A DNA stretch of 64,000 nucleotides from Cellulomonas phragmiteti. GTDB lineage: Bacteria > Actinomycetota > Actinomycetes > Actinomycetales > Cellulomonadaceae. How positions within the stretch are numbered: position 1 is the first letter of the stretch; each line of letters opens with the position of its first letter. The stretch spans positions 124,001-188,000 of the forward strand of contig NZ_BONP01000001.1 of the NCBI RefSeq assembly GCF_016862775.1, written 5' to 3'. Under the pieces are notes generated by a model. It did no database searches. It saw only the letters and a program-made list of their open reading frames with translations, and was not told where the DNA came from. Positions 1 to 8,069 of this stretch are shown here, in pieces. Made by a program: the position numbers and the translations under genes.

Positions 1-556
1 GGCGCGCCCGACCGGCGCGCAGCGCCAGCACCGCGGCGAGCGGCACGACGAGGTAGAACTGCGCCTCGACCGCGAGCGTCCACAGGTGCTGCAGCAGCGG
101 CGGGCGACCCGTGAGCTCGAAGTACGAGCGCTCCGCCGCGACCTGCCACCAGTTCGAGGTGTACGTGACGGCGGCGAGCAGGTCGCCGCGCACCGCCGGC
201 AGCGCGTCCCGCACGACGAGCGCGGCGGCGGCGGCGGCCGCCAGCACGACGAGCAGCGCGGGCACCAGGCGTCGTACGCGCCGGGCGAGGAACCGCCGGG
301 TGCGGAACCTCCCGGTCGACTCCACCTCGTCGAGCACGAGGGAGGCGACGAGGTAGCCGGACAGCACGAAGAAGACGTCGACGCCGAGGAACCCGCCCCG
401 CGCCCAGGGTGCGCCCAGGTGGTAGAGCAGGACGGCGACGACGGCGAGCGCGCGCACCCCGTCCAGGCCGCGCAGGTGGGGCAGGGCGGCCGGGCGGTCC
501 GTCGCCCCGGGTGCCTGGCGGACGGTCTGCACCGCCACCTGCTCGACGACTGCCAC
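1..556 (-). CDS. Acyltransferase family 3 (OafA/YrhL-like) membrane protein, 3' end beyond window
   Basis: About 185 N-terminal residues are visible; the gene runs off the left edge. The reading gives a short cytoplasmic N-terminus followed by HLRGLDGVRALAV, YHLGAPWARGGFLGVDVFFV and LSGYLVASLVLDE, the hallmark opening of acyltransferase-3 proteins, whose first membrane helix carries the catalytic His (here in LLYHLG). Near the edge LQHLWTLAVEAQFYLVVPL matches the second conserved block of the family. Such enzymes move acyl groups from acyl-CoA onto cell-surface glycans or lipids; the acceptor cannot be told here. The GTG start is chosen because GAGAGG lies five bases upstream. It follows the LLM oxidoreductase gene in the same direction but may have its own signals. 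The family is sure, the substrate is not. Confidence 0.85.
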   Translation of the reverse strand, partial: MAVVEQVAVQTVRQAPGATDRPAALPHLRGLDGVRALAVVAVLLYHLGAPWARGGFLGVDVFFVLSGYLVASLVLDEVESTGRFRTRRFLARRVRRLVPALLVVLAAAAAAALVVRDALPAVRGDLLAAVTYTSNWWQVAAERSYFELTGRPPLLQHLWTLAVEAQFYLVVPLAAVLALRAGRAR

Positions 557-621
557 GGCGACCTCTCGCGACGTTCCGGGTCCTGCGCGACGCTGCCGGT
601 CCGTGCGTCGCGCGGACCAGG

Positions 622-1719
622 CTAGGCCGGGTCGGCCGGTGGTCCGTCGCCGTGTCGCTCGCCGTGTCCGTCGGGGTGACCGGACTCACCCCACAGGGCC
701 GCGATCTGCGCCAGGGTGCGGGGGTCGGCCTGGGCGAGCACGGTCGTCACCGCGGTGGCACGCCATGCCGGCAGCTGCGCCCGCACGTCGTCGGGGGTGC
801 CGACCATCGCGACGTCACGGACGAGCTCGGTGGGCACGGCGGCGGCGGCGCGCGCCCGGTCGCCGGCCAGGTAGTGCGCCTGGATCTCGTCGCACGCCTC
901 GGCGTAGCCGAGCCGGTCGAGCACGTCACGGTGGAAGTTCGCGCCCTTGGCACCCATGCCCCCGGCGTACAGCGCGATGAAGGGCCGCACGACGTCGGCG
1001 GCGCTCTCGACGTCGTCGCCGAGCACGACGGGCACGGTCGCGACGACCTCGAACCCCTCGACGGGGCTGCGGGTGGCCGCCCGGCGCGCGAAGCCCTCCG
1101 CGAGCAGCTCGCGGTACGTCGCGTCCATCCGGGGCGAGTAGAACAGCGGCAGCCAGCCGTCGGCGATCTCCGCGGTCATCGCGATGTTGCGCGGCCCCTC
1201 GGCGGCCAGGTGGATCGGCAGGTCGGTGCGCAGGGGGTGCACGGTCGAGCGCAGCGCCTTGCCGAGCCCTGCCCCCTCGTCGGCGGGCAGCGGCAGGCGG
1301 TAGAACGCGCCGTCGTACGTCACGGGCCGCTCGCGCGCGATCACCTGGCGCACGACGTCGACGTACTCCCGGGTGCGGGCCAGCGGCCGCGGGTACGGCT
1401 GGCCGTACCAGCCCTCGACGACCTGCGGCCCGGAGGCGCCGAGGCCGAGGACGAACCGTCCGCCGGACAGGTGGTCGAGGGTGATCGCCGCCATCGCCGC
1501 GGCTGTGGGAGTCCGCGCCGAGATCTGGGCGATCGCCGTGCCCAGACGCACGCTCCGGGTGCCCGCACCCCACCAGGCCAGCGGCGTGAGCGCGTCGGAC
1601 CCGTACGCCTCGGCGGTCCAGACGGAGTCGAGCCCGAGGTCGTCGGCCGCGCGCACGGCCTGCGCCGCCCCCGGCGGGGGACCGGCCGACCAGTAGCCCG
1701 TGTGGTACCCGAGACGCAT
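622..1719 (-). CDS. LLM-class flavin/F420-dependent oxidoreductase
   Basis: A 365-residue bacterial luciferase-like monooxygenase family protein. It opens MRLGYHTGYWSAGPP, has DLGLDSVWTAEAYGSDALTP (about 27-46), and the glycine-rich segment LGLGASGPQVVEGWYGQPYP (about 91-110) typical of actinobacterial F420-dependent LLM enzymes; AAEGPRNIAMTAEIADGWLP follows in the central barrel. These are TIM-barrel proteins using F420 or FMN; the substrate is unknown. The ATG is supported by AGGGAG about six bases upstream. The last residues are a polar His/Gly/Asp tail. It lies downstream of the DUF1648 gene on the same strand, 53 bases away, but no functional link to the cysteine genes is evident. With cofC, cofD and cofE elsewhere in the window, F420 use is plausible. 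Confidence 0.85.
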   Translation of the reverse strand: MRLGYHTGYWSAGPPPGAAQAVRAADDLGLDSVWTAEAYGSDALTPLAWWGAGTRSVRLGTAIAQISARTPTAAAMAAITLDHLSGGRFVLGLGASGPQVVEGWYGQPYPRPLARTREYVDVVRQVIARERPVTYDGAFYRLPLPADEGAGLGKALRSTVHPLRTDLPIHLAAEGPRNIAMTAEIADGWLPLFYSPRMDATYRELLAEGFARRAATRSPVEGFEVVATVPVVLGDDVESAADVVRPFIALYAGGMGAKGANFHRDVLDRLGYAEACDEIQAHYLAGDRARAAAAVPTELVRDVAMVGTPDDVRAQLPAWRATAVTTVLAQADPRTLAQIAALWGESGHPDGHGERHGDGPPADPA

Positions 1720-1772
1720 GCGCTGCTCCCTGTCGTCGCCGTCGACGTGCGCCCGACGGCGCCGGGGTGACG

Positions 1773-2768
1773 TTACCGGGCGGTAGCCCCACCCCGCGCG
1801 CGGTCCGCCAGGGAGTTGAGCAGGGCGGCGCCCGTCGCGGCGTCGTCGACGGTCACGACGTGCAGGCGCCCGCCGGTGCGCTCGACCTCGATGCCCTCGC
1901 CCGTGCGCATGACGAACCCGACGCGTCCGCCCCGGCCGATGCGGTAGCCCCACCCGCCGAAGTCGCCGAACGGGTCGACCTGCGTGACGCGGGCGGCGAG
2001 CACCTCGTCGAGCGGGACGCGGATCGCGGGCCACCCCAGGGCCGAGCGGGCGACCAGGCCACGGGCGTCGACGCGCACGCGCAGCACGAGCATCGACGCG
2101 AGCAGCACGCCGAGGCCGGCCGCGAGGACCAGGAGCGCCGGCGTCCGCAGCGCCGCGGCGAGCCCCACGTTCAGCAGCACCACGGACCCGCCGAACCACG
2201 CGCCGGCCCGGCTGGTCACCGACCTGCTCCAGGACGCCTCCGTGCCCGGGGTGAGCGCCGTGCGCGGCGCGGCGGGGTCCACCGGCGCCTCGGTCGGCAT
2301 CGGGTCGTCGCGCGGCACGACGAGCGCGACGAGGACGCCGGCGAGGATGCCGCCCGCGAACGCCCCCACGAGCACCAGGTCGATCCCGCGCGCGTCGGCG
2401 GCGTCGGGCAGGTCGAGCTGCACCACGAGGGACCCCAGCACGACGACGGACATGAGCACCGCCAGGCCGGTCGCGAGCCCCGCGGCCATGCGTCGCGTCG
2501 AGGTGTCCTGACCCGGCCGCACGGCCAGCGCCCACATGCCGAGGGCGAACACCGGGACGAACAGCAACGGGACCGCGATGGCGTCCTTCAGCGAGCCGAA
2601 GGCGTCGGGGGCCTGCGAGGCCGACCAGTGCACGGCCAGAGGGTCGGGCAGGCGGGGCGTCCAGGCCACCGCGACGGCCACGGTCGCCACGAGCACGACG
2701 AGGGGCACCACGAGCGTCGTCACCGTGGTGGCGCGCCGGTGCGCCGGTGCCGGTCGGGGGGAGGTCAT
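1773..2768 (-). CDS. DUF1648-domain membrane protein
   Basis: A 331-residue protein. The first helix (about 16-35) is followed by RLPDPLAVHWSASQAPDAFG, the DUF1648 signature (a short loop with a conserved HW pair), then further helices at about 65-85, 95-115, 130-150 and a later pair around 195-235. The C-terminal third is soluble and contains ALGWPAIRVPLDEVLAARV, resembling the bPH-type domains often found at the end of these proteins. Function is unknown; in firmicutes DUF1648 occurs in the SdpI immunity/regulator group, but equivalence cannot be claimed. The ATG is 15 bases after the cysE stop, so it is probably co-transcribed with cysE. Confidence 0.75.
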   Translation of the reverse strand: MTSPRPAPAHRRATTVTTLVVPLVVLVATVAVAVAWTPRLPDPLAVHWSASQAPDAFGSLKDAIAVPLLFVPVFALGMWALAVRPGQDTSTRRMAAGLATGLAVLMSVVVLGSLVVQLDLPDAADARGIDLVLVGAFAGGILAGVLVALVVPRDDPMPTEAPVDPAAPRTALTPGTEASWSRSVTSRAGAWFGGSVVLLNVGLAAALRTPALLVLAAGLGVLLASMLVLRVRVDARGLVARSALGWPAIRVPLDEVLAARVTQVDPFGDFGGWGYRIGRGGRVGFVMRTGEGIEVERTGGRLHVVTVDDAATGAALLNSLADRARGGATAR

Positions 2769-2783
2769 CCTCGGGTCCGGTCC

Positions 2784-3368
2784 TCAGATGTAGATGGCGG
2801 GGTCGTCGACCTCGACGTCGAACGGGATCTCGGTGCCCCGGCGCCGGATCCTGGCCGGCACGCCCACGGCGACCGCACCCGCCGGGACGTCCGTGATCAC
2901 GACCGCGTTCGCGCCGACCTGCACGTCGTGCCCGAGCCACACCGGCCCGAGGATCTTCGCCCCGGCGCCCACCACCACCCGGTCGCCCAGCGTGGGGTGC
3001 CGCTTGCCGCGCTTCATCGAGCGCCCGCCCAGGGTCGCGCCGTGGAAGAGGACGACGTCGTCCCCGACCTCCGCGGTCTCGCCGATGACCACACCCATGC
3101 CGTGGTCGATGAAGAGGCGCTCGCCGAGCCGTGCGCCCGGGTGGATCTCGATGCCCGTCGCGGCGCGCGCCACCTGCGAGACCAGGCGTGCCGGCAGCCG
3201 CAGCACCGGGACCGCCCACATGAGGTGCGCGAGCCGGTACACCCAGATCGCGTGGACCCCCGGGTAGGCCAGGGCGACCTCGAGCAGGGTCCGTGCCGCG
3301 GGGTCGTGCCGGTGCGCCGCGTCGAGGTCGTCGCGCAGCGTGCGCAGGAAGTGGTGCAGGGGGCGCAT
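2784..3368 (-). CDS. cysE: Serine O-acetyltransferase
   Basis: Transfers acetyl from acetyl-CoA to L-serine, giving O-acetylserine, the substrate of the upstream cysK product. The 194 residues match the short bacterial form. The N-terminal helices carry [18 protein letters not shown] (34-51), the left-handed beta-helix starts with [20 protein letters not shown] (73-92) and continues [23 protein letters not shown] (93-115), with the active-site His in DHG. A C-terminal extension ends in DPAIYI, the type of Ile-terminated tail by which CysE docks into CysK to form the cysteine synthase complex. GGAG lies upstream of the ATG. A strong hairpin at 3418-3457 separates it from cysK, so expression may depend on read-through or its own start. 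Confidence 0.95.
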   Translation of the reverse strand: MRPLHHFLRTLRDDLDAAHRHDPAARTLLEVALAYPGVHAIWVYRLAHLMWAVPVLRLPARLVSQVARAATGIEIHPGARLGERLFIDHGMGVVIGETAEVGDDVVLFHGATLGGRSMKRGKRHPTLGDRVVVGAGAKILGPVWLGHDVQVGANAVVITDVPAGAVAVGVPARIRRRGTEIPFDVEVDDPAIYI

Positions 3369-3417
3369 GGCGGGCTCCGGGTCACGGGTGGGTCGTCGGC
3401 CGGGTGGGCGGACGGAT

Positions 3418-3457
3418 CGGGCCCGGCCGTCGTCGGCGAGGACGACGACCGGGCCCG
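3418..3457 (-). terminator. Hairpin terminator after cysK
   Basis: Arms 3418-3434 and 3441-3457 pair over 17 positions with a 6-base loop; the single imperfect position becomes a G-U wobble in the minus-strand RNA. It starts 5 bases after the cysK stop. There is no U-tract, as usual in GC-rich actinobacteria. Because cysE lies just downstream it may only attenuate. Confidence 0.75.
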
Positions 3458-3462
3458 GTCGC

Positions 3463-4398
3463 TCAGTCGAGGAGGTCGGCGTACAGCACCGACGTGAGGT
3501 ACCGCTCGCCGAAGGACGGGATGATCACCACGATGAGCTTGCCCGCGTTCTCGGGGCGGTGGGCGAGCTGCGTCGCCGCGTGCAGCGCCGCACCCGAGGA
3601 GATGCCGACGAGCAGGCCCTCCTCGCGGGCCGCGCGCCGCGCGACGGCCACGGCGGTCTCGGCGTCCACGTCGATGACCTCGTCGTAGACGCTCGTGTCG
3701 AGGATCTCGGGGACGAAGTTGGCGCCGATGCCCTGGATCTTGTGCGGGCCGGGCGCGCCGCCGTTGAGGATCGGCGACTCGGCGGGCTCGACCGCGACGA
3801 TCTTGACGCCGGGCTTGCGCTCCTTGAGCACCTGGCCGACCCCGGTGATGGTGCCGCCGGTGCCGATGCCGGCGACGAGGATGTCGATCTCGCCGTCCGT
3901 GTCGGCCCAGATCTCCTCGGCCGTCGTGCGGCGGTGGATCTCGGGGTTCGCGTCGTTGGCGAACTGCCGGGCGAGGATCGCCCCCGGGCGCTCACCGACG
4001 ATCTCGTTGGCACGGTTGACCGCGCCCTTCATGCCCTCGGAGCCCGGCGTGAGGATCAGCTCGGCGCCGAACGCCCGCAGCAGCGCACGCCGCTCCTTGG
4101 ACATGGTCTCCGGCATCGTCAGCACGACCTTGTAGCCGCGCGCCGCGCCGACGAACGCCAGCGCGATGCCGGTGTTGCCGCTGGTGGCCTCGACGATCGT
4201 GCCCCCGGGCACCAGGTCGCCGGACTTCTCGGCCGCGTCGATGATCGCGACGCCGATGCGGTCCTTGACCGAGCTGGCCGGGTTGTAGAACTCCAGCTTG
4301 CCGACGACCTGGGCAGGCGCGCCGTCGGTGATCTTGTTGATGCGGACGAGCGGGGTGTTGCCGATGAGCGCGGTGGCGTCGTCGTAGATGCGGGCCAT
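3463..4398 (-). CDS. cysK: Cysteine synthase A (O-acetylserine sulfhydrylase)
   Basis: A PLP enzyme making L-cysteine from O-acetylserine and sulfide in the cytoplasm. At 311 residues it matches CysK. Visible motifs: [12 protein letters not shown] (12-23), [11 protein letters not shown] with the PLP-binding Lys45, the substrate loop ATSGNTG (71-77), [10 protein letters not shown], and the phosphate-binding [12 protein letters not shown]; the C-terminal half has [11 protein letters not shown]. The ATG at 4398 is preferred because GAAGAGG lies just upstream and family homology starts there, although the frame is open further upstream. A 24-codon Cys-rich leader ORF precedes it (4579-4653), which suggests cysteine-responsive control. 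A terminator hairpin directly follows. Confidence 0.97.
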   Translation of the reverse strand: MARIYDDATALIGNTPLVRINKITDGAPAQVVGKLEFYNPASSVKDRIGVAIIDAAEKSGDLVPGGTIVEATSGNTGIALAFVGAARGYKVVLTMPETMSKERRALLRAFGAELILTPGSEGMKGAVNRANEIVGERPGAILARQFANDANPEIHRRTTAEEIWADTDGEIDILVAGIGTGGTITGVGQVLKERKPGVKIVAVEPAESPILNGGAPGPHKIQGIGANFVPEILDTSVYDEVIDVDAETAVAVARRAAREEGLLVGISSGAALHAATQLAHRPENAGKLIVVIIPSFGERYLTSVLYADLLD

Positions 4399-4578
4399 GG
4401 TTCCTCTTCGGTCGGTGCCGTGCCCGTGGGCCGGCAGGGCGGGGGATCTGCGAGGGTGCGCCGGTGCGACGCGGGTGGAGCCGGGGAGGCGCGCGGCGGC
4501 GGGTCCTCCGGGGCGAGCGCTGGGCGGGGTGCACCCGAAGGTGCGCGGCACGTCAGACGTGCGGCAGCGGCCAGCGCT
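4399..4578 (-). promoter_or_regulatory. cysK 5' untranslated segment with two hairpins
   Basis: This 180-base transcribed spacer lies between the leader ORF stop and the cysK start. In the minus-strand RNA two hairpins appear soon after the leader stop: GCACGT-CUG-ACGUGC (plus coordinates 4548-4562) and GCACC-UUCG-GGUGC with a UUCG tetraloop (4531-4544). Further GC-rich complementary stretches occur near 4485-4513. No U-tract is present, so the sequence does not show whether attenuation would be intrinsic, Rho-dependent or translational. Confidence 0.5.
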
Positions 4579-4653
4579 CTACCGACACCGACAACAGGCG
4601 CACGCCACGCAGGCGCGCAGGACGGGGGCAACGGCGGCGGCGGGCACGCGCAT
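4579..4653 (-). CDS. Cysteine-rich leader peptide (24 aa) upstream of cysK
   Basis: A short ORF, ATG at 4653 and TAG at 4579-4581, with a strong GAGGAGAG Shine-Dalgarno directly upstream. It begins MRVPAAAVAP and ends ACVACACCRCR, five Cys codons within the last ten codons. Cys is one of the rarest residues in this proteome, so a run placed between a promoter and cysK is unlikely to be chance. Cys-rich short ORFs ahead of cysteine biosynthesis operons are known from mycobacteria as cysteine-responsive attenuators; here the analogy is inferred. Ribosome stalling at Cys codons when Cys-tRNA is scarce would alter folding of the hairpins at 4531-4562. No function as a free peptide is implied. Confidence 0.7.
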   Translation of the reverse strand: MRVPAAAVAPVLRACVACACCRCR

Positions 4654-4723
4654 CGCTCTCCTCGTCCGGGGGCCTCGCCCTGAGCGGGCCCGGGTGCAGC
4701 GGTGTCGATCCGTGGTCGAGCCG

Positions 4724-4753
4724 ACGCTAGCGTCAACACGGTAGCGGGCGCAA
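4724..4753 (-). promoter_or_regulatory. Probable cysK/leader promoter
   Basis: On the minus strand TTGCGC (4748-4753), an 18-base spacer, then TAGCGT (4724-4729) form a typical actinobacterial TTGNNN-N18-TANNNT promoter. Transcription would start near 4717, giving about 63 bases of leader before the Cys-rich ORF. Upstream (4761-4780) an imperfect inverted repeat CGTGAGAC-ggat-GTCTCGCG could be a regulator site. Confidence 0.5.
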
Positions 4754-4783
4754 AGGTTCCCGTGAGACGGATGTCTCGCGATG

Positions 4784-4801
4784 CGGACGCGTGCGCGTCC
4801 G
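4784..4801 (-). terminator. Short hairpin after the SGNH hydrolase gene
   Basis: CGGACGC-GTGC-GCGTCCG forms a perfect 7-bp stem with a 4-base loop, 13 bases past the stop of the SGNH hydrolase gene. It has no T-run and is a plausible terminator. Confidence 0.5.
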
Positions 4802-4814
4802 GAGGTGGTGCGCG

Positions 4815-5471
4815 TCAGGCGGCCGGCAGCCCGACGGCGTCGAGCCACGCCTCGGCGAGCAGCCCGTGGCCCGCGGGCGTGGGGTGGACGCCGTCGAACG
4901 CCCAGCGCTCGGGCGAGGTGCGCGCCGCCGCGGCGGCGAACAGGCCGTCGGCGGGGACCAGCACCGCCCCGACCTCGGCAGCGAGCCGGCGCACGACGTG
5001 GATCCGCGGGTCGAGGTCGGCGCGCCACCCCTCGTGCACCGGCGGGACGGGCAGCGCGAAGGGCTCGACGAGCACGAACCGGGGGTCGAGTCGCTCCCGC
5101 GTCACGTCGAGGACGGCGCGGTAGTGCTCCTCGAACTCGGCCGTGCTGGTCACCGCGCCGGAGTCGAAGCGCCGCCACGTGTCGTTGACCCCGACGAAGA
5201 CCGACACCACCGTCGGCTCGAGGTCCAGGGCGTCGGTCTGCCAGCGCTCCCGCAGCATGCGCGCCGTGTCACCGCCGACCCCCCGGTTGTGGAACGTCAG
5301 CCCCAGGTCGGGCCGTCGCGCCCCGGCGAGGGCCGCGACGATCCCGGCGTACCCGTGCCCCAGGCCCCACGGCGAGTCCGGCTGCTCGCGGTCGCGCCCC
5401 CAGTCCGTGATGGAGTCGCCGGTGAGCAGCACGCGGTCGCCCGGCCGCAGGAACGTCGTCGTCACGGGCAC
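4815..5471 (-). CDS. SGNH/GDSL hydrolase family esterase
   Basis: A 218-residue intracellular serine hydrolase. All four SGNH blocks are present: GDSITDWGRD (18-27, nucleophile Ser20), the Gly block HNRGVGGDTARM (61-72), GVNDTW (94-99, Asn96), and the Asp-His pair in FDGVHPTPAGHG (Asp193, His196). No signal peptide is seen. The closest recognisable type is the lysophospholipase L1/rhamnogalacturonan-acetylesterase-like group, deacetylating carbohydrates or lipids; the substrate is unknown. It stands alone, with a hairpin after it and tRNA-Pro upstream in the opposite orientation. Confidence 0.9.
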   Translation of the reverse strand: MPVTTTFLRPGDRVLLTGDSITDWGRDREQPDSPWGLGHGYAGIVAALAGARRPDLGLTFHNRGVGGDTARMLRERWQTDALDLEPTVVSVFVGVNDTWRRFDSGAVTSTAEFEEHYRAVLDVTRERLDPRFVLVEPFALPVPPVHEGWRADLDPRIHVVRRLAAEVGAVLVPADGLFAAAAARTSPERWAFDGVHPTPAGHGLLAEAWLDAVGLPAA

Positions 5472-5538
5472 ATCCCACCACGACGCGCGCCGGTAGGGTG
5501 AGCGCGTGCCGGGCGCTCTCGCGGGCGGCGGCGCACCA

Positions 5539-5612
5539 CGGGGTGTGGCGCAGGTTGGTAGCGCGTCCGCTTTGGGAGCGGAAGGTCGTGGGTTCGAATC
5601 CCGCCACCCCGA
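5539..5612 (+). tRNA. tRNA-Pro (anticodon TGG)
   Basis: The acceptor stem CGGGGTG pairs with CACCCCG, the D-arm is GCGC-AG-GTTGGTA-GCGC, the anticodon stem TCCGC/GCGGA holds loop TTTGGGA with anticodon TGG (5573-5575), and the T-arm is GTGGG-TTCGAAT-CCCGC. The discriminator is A and CCA is not encoded. A TAGGGT box at 5494-5499 could be its -10. No integrase or att repeat is next to it. Confidence 0.97.
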
Positions 5613-5717
5613 CCGGCCGACGACGCGGCCCCGGGACCGGTCAGGTTCCGAGAAGCGCCGCGTCGTCCGCGGTCCCTAGCATCGGCGACGTCCGCACGGA
5701 GCGATGCGAGGAGCGAC

Positions 5718-6170
5718 ATGGGAAGCACGTCGGAGTCGGGCGCCGGAGGTTTCACCGCGCAGGAGCGCGCGGCGATGAAGGACCGCGCAGCCGAGCTGCG
5801 GGAGCAGGCCGGGCAGCGCGGCAAGGGCGCCGCGGCCGCGAAGCAGGAGGCGGCCGTGCTGGCGACGATCGCGGAGATGCCCGACGTCGACCGGGTGCTG
5901 GCCGAGCAGGTGCACGCGATCGTGCGCGAGCACGCGCCGCAGCTGGCCCCGCGCACCTGGTACGGGCAGCCCGCCTACGCGCGGGACGGCAGGGTCGTGT
6001 GCTTCTTCCAGGCCGCCTCCAAGTTCGACACCCGGTTCGCGACGCTGGGCTTCAACGACGTCGCCGAGCTCGAGGACGGTCCGATGTGGCCGACGGCGTT
6101 CTCGCTGACGTCCGTCACCCCGGAGGTCGAGCGGACGGTCGCCGCGCTGGTGCGTCGCGCCGCGGGCTGA
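5718..6170 (+). CDS. DUF1801 (YdhG-like) family protein
   Basis: A 150-residue cytoplasmic protein. After a charged, alanine-rich N-terminal helix (about 10-50) comes the DUF1801 domain: HAIVREHAPQLAPRTWYGQP (about 75-94), AYARDGRVVCFFQAASKFDT, then MWPTAFSLTSVTPEVERTVA. Members include the frataxin-like YdhG/Fra of Bacillus, implicated in iron handling, but actinobacterial members are uncharacterised. The ATG is supported by GAGGAG six bases upstream. It is convergent with the glycerophosphodiesterase gene, whose stop lies six bases beyond this one. Confidence 0.8.
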   Translation: MGSTSESGAGGFTAQERAAMKDRAAELREQAGQRGKGAAAAKQEAAVLATIAEMPDVDRVLAEQVHAIVREHAPQLAPRTWYGQPAYARDGRVVCFFQAASKFDTRFATLGFNDVAELEDGPMWPTAFSLTSVTPEVERTVAALVRRAAG

Positions 6171-6176
6171 GCGTCG

Positions 6177-6971
6177 TCACACCGCCTGCCGTCCGGCCGC
6201 CGGGTCGAGGCCCGCCCTCCGCACCGGCGTCCAGCAGCCGCGCGCCAGCATGACCTCGCGCAGCGTGTCGGCGCGGTCGCCGATGAGGCCGTCGACGCCC
6301 GCGTCCAGCAGGGCGTGCATCGCCGTGGCGTCCTCGACACCCCAGACCACCGGCCGCAGATCCCACGCGCGCGAGCGCCGCACCACCCACGCCGGCCCGC
6401 GGCGGCGCACCAGGGCCCACGGCAGGTGCACGAAGGTCGGTGCGTGGGACGTCGGGCGCCAGGGTGCACCGGCGAGCAGGCGGGCCGTCGACGCCCAGCC
6501 GAGCGCCGTGCGCACGTCCGCCCCGAGCTGCGCGCGGGCCACGTCCAGCCACCGGTCCCACGTCCCGGCCAGGCACACCCGCGGAGCCGCACCGGTGGAG
6601 CGCAGCGTCGCGAGGAGGGCGGGGAGGGTCGCCGGGTCCTTGACGTCGACGGCCCACCGCACGTGCGGCCAGGTCGTCAGGAGGTCGTCGAGCCGGGCCA
6701 CGCGCCCGCCGCCCGGCAGCTCCAGCGTGCGCAGGTCGGCCCAGGTGAGGTCGGCCAGCGTGCCCGGGACGCCGGCCACGCGGTCGAGCGTCCGGTCGTG
6801 GAACGCGACGACCACCCCGTCCCGCGTCGTGCGGGCGTCGGTCTCCAGCCACCGGTGCCCGAGCGCGACGGACGCGGCGGCGGCGTCCGCCGTGTTCTCG
6901 GTCGCCATGCCCGCCCCGGCGCGGTGCGGCACGACGAACGGCCCGTCCGCGTCGTCGTAGCGCGCGGTCAC
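6177..6971 (-). CDS. Glycerophosphodiester phosphodiesterase
   Basis: A 264-residue GDPD-family enzyme hydrolysing glycerophosphodiesters to glycerol 3-phosphate and an alcohol. The catalytic signature is clear: VVPHRAGAGMATENT (His16-Arg17, Glu25-Asn26), ETDARTTRDG (Glu43, Asp45) and FHDRTLDRV with the second His58. The barrel continues with WAVDVKDP and ends with GVDGLIGDRADTL, the usual terminal strand. No signal peptide, so it is cytoplasmic. The GTG start overlaps the stop of the preceding glycosyltransferase as GTGA, implying translational coupling in a three-gene minus-strand unit. Confidence 0.92.
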   Translation of the reverse strand: MTARYDDADGPFVVPHRAGAGMATENTADAAAASVALGHRWLETDARTTRDGVVVAFHDRTLDRVAGVPGTLADLTWADLRTLELPGGGRVARLDDLLTTWPHVRWAVDVKDPATLPALLATLRSTGAAPRVCLAGTWDRWLDVARAQLGADVRTALGWASTARLLAGAPWRPTSHAPTFVHLPWALVRRRGPAWVVRRSRAWDLRPVVWGVEDATAMHALLDAGVDGLIGDRADTLREVMLARGCWTPVRRAGLDPAAGRQAV

Positions 6972-8062
6972 CGCGACCCCGCCACGGCCACGGGCGCGCC
7001 GTGCAGCGCGAGCATGTCGCGGACCGTCGCGTGCCACCCGAGCCGCTCGGCGCGGGCGCGGGCCGCCTGCCGCGCCGTCGGGCCCCGGCCCACCAGGTCC
7101 AGCACGTGCGCGGCGAACTGGTGGGGACCGGCCGCCGACGCGCCCAGCGCGGCGACCGCGGAGCCCCGGGCGGCCACGACGGGCGTCCCGCACGCCAACG
7201 ACTCCAGCGCTGCGAGGCCGAACGTCTCCAGCGGCCCGGGTGCGAGCGTGACGTCGGCGTCGGCGAGCGTCCGCGCGACGACGGCCCGGTCCTCGACGTG
7301 GCCCAGGAACGTCACCGGCAGGTCCCGTGCCGCGCGGGCCAGCCGGGACGCCTCGGGGCCGTCGCCGAGCACGACGAGCCGCGCGTCCACGCCGTCCGCC
7401 CGCAGCAGGCCGAGGGTCGCCAGGGCCGTGCCGGGCGACTTCTCCGGGGATAGCCGGCTGCACAGCGCGAGCACCACCGCGCCGTCGCCGGCGGCGCGCG
7501 TGCGCAGCGCCGGGTGGAAGGCGTCGAGGTCGACGCCCAGCGGCACCCGGGTGGTCGGCACCCCGATCCGGTCGAACTCCTGGGCGCCGTAGGGCGTGGT
7601 GACGACGACCCGGTCGAACACGCCGGACCAGCGGCGGTTCGTCGCGTCGGCCAGCGCGCGTGCGGCCGGCGCGGGGACGCGGCCCAGGCTGCGGGCGAGC
7701 CCGTCGAGCCGCTCGTGCGCGAACAGCACGCACGGGACCCCGCGGTCCCGGGCCCAGACCCCGACGTGCCGCAGCGTGAAGCGGTCGGAGACCTCGACGC
7801 GGTCGGGGGCGAGCCGGTCCAGCTCGCCGCGCACCGCCGCGGCGTCCAGCAGGACGCGGTAGCCGGCGGTGCCCGGCACGACGGGCCCGGGAAGACGCAC
7901 GCGCGTGCCCCACGGCTCGTCGTCCGCACCGGCCGTACCGGCGGGCACGACGGCCGTGAAGCGGTGCCCGTGCCCGCGGTACCCCGCGCCGAGCGCGTGG
8001 ACCATGGTCCGGACGCCTCCGGACGCGGGTGCGTACGCGTTGGTCAGGTGGACGACGTGCAC
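6968..8062 (-). CDS. GT4-family glycosyltransferase
   Basis: A 364-residue GT-B fold protein. The N-terminus VHVVHLTNAYAPASGGVRT is the acceptor-side glycine loop, and the donor-side half carries LCSRLSPEKSPGTALATLGL, VVLGDGPEASRLARAARDLP, FLGHVEDRAVVARTLADADV and PGPLETFGLAALESLACGTP, the EX7E nucleotide-sugar motif of retaining GT4 enzymes. Likely sugar donors are GDP- or UDP-sugars for surface glycolipids or polysaccharide; the acceptor is unknown. The GTG start is 7 bases after the preceding stop with TGAGGG upstream; its own stop overlaps the GDPD start. Confidence 0.88.
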   Translation of the reverse strand: MHVVHLTNAYAPASGGVRTMVHALGAGYRGHGHRFTAVVPAGTAGADDEPWGTRVRLPGPVVPGTAGYRVLLDAAAVRGELDRLAPDRVEVSDRFTLRHVGVWARDRGVPCVLFAHERLDGLARSLGRVPAPAARALADATNRRWSGVFDRVVVTTPYGAQEFDRIGVPTTRVPLGVDLDAFHPALRTRAAGDGAVVLALCSRLSPEKSPGTALATLGLLRADGVDARLVVLGDGPEASRLARAARDLPVTFLGHVEDRAVVARTLADADVTLAPGPLETFGLAALESLACGTPVVAARGSAVAALGASAAGPHQFAAHVLDLVGRGPTARQAARARAERLGWHATVRDMLALHGAPVAVAGSR

Positions 8063-8069
8063 GGCGCCC

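Noticed and set aside
409..1770. Long open frame on the plus strand opposite the LLM oxidoreductase, and similar long frames opposite most genes
   Set aside because: High GC at third positions leaves antisense frames open; their translations are Arg/Gly/Pro-rich low-complexity sequence without recognisable domains.
5269..5607. Minus-strand frame beginning MAGFEPTTFRSQSGRATNL across the tRNA-Pro
   Set aside because: This is the familiar false translation of a tRNA gene in reverse; the tRNA structure explains it.
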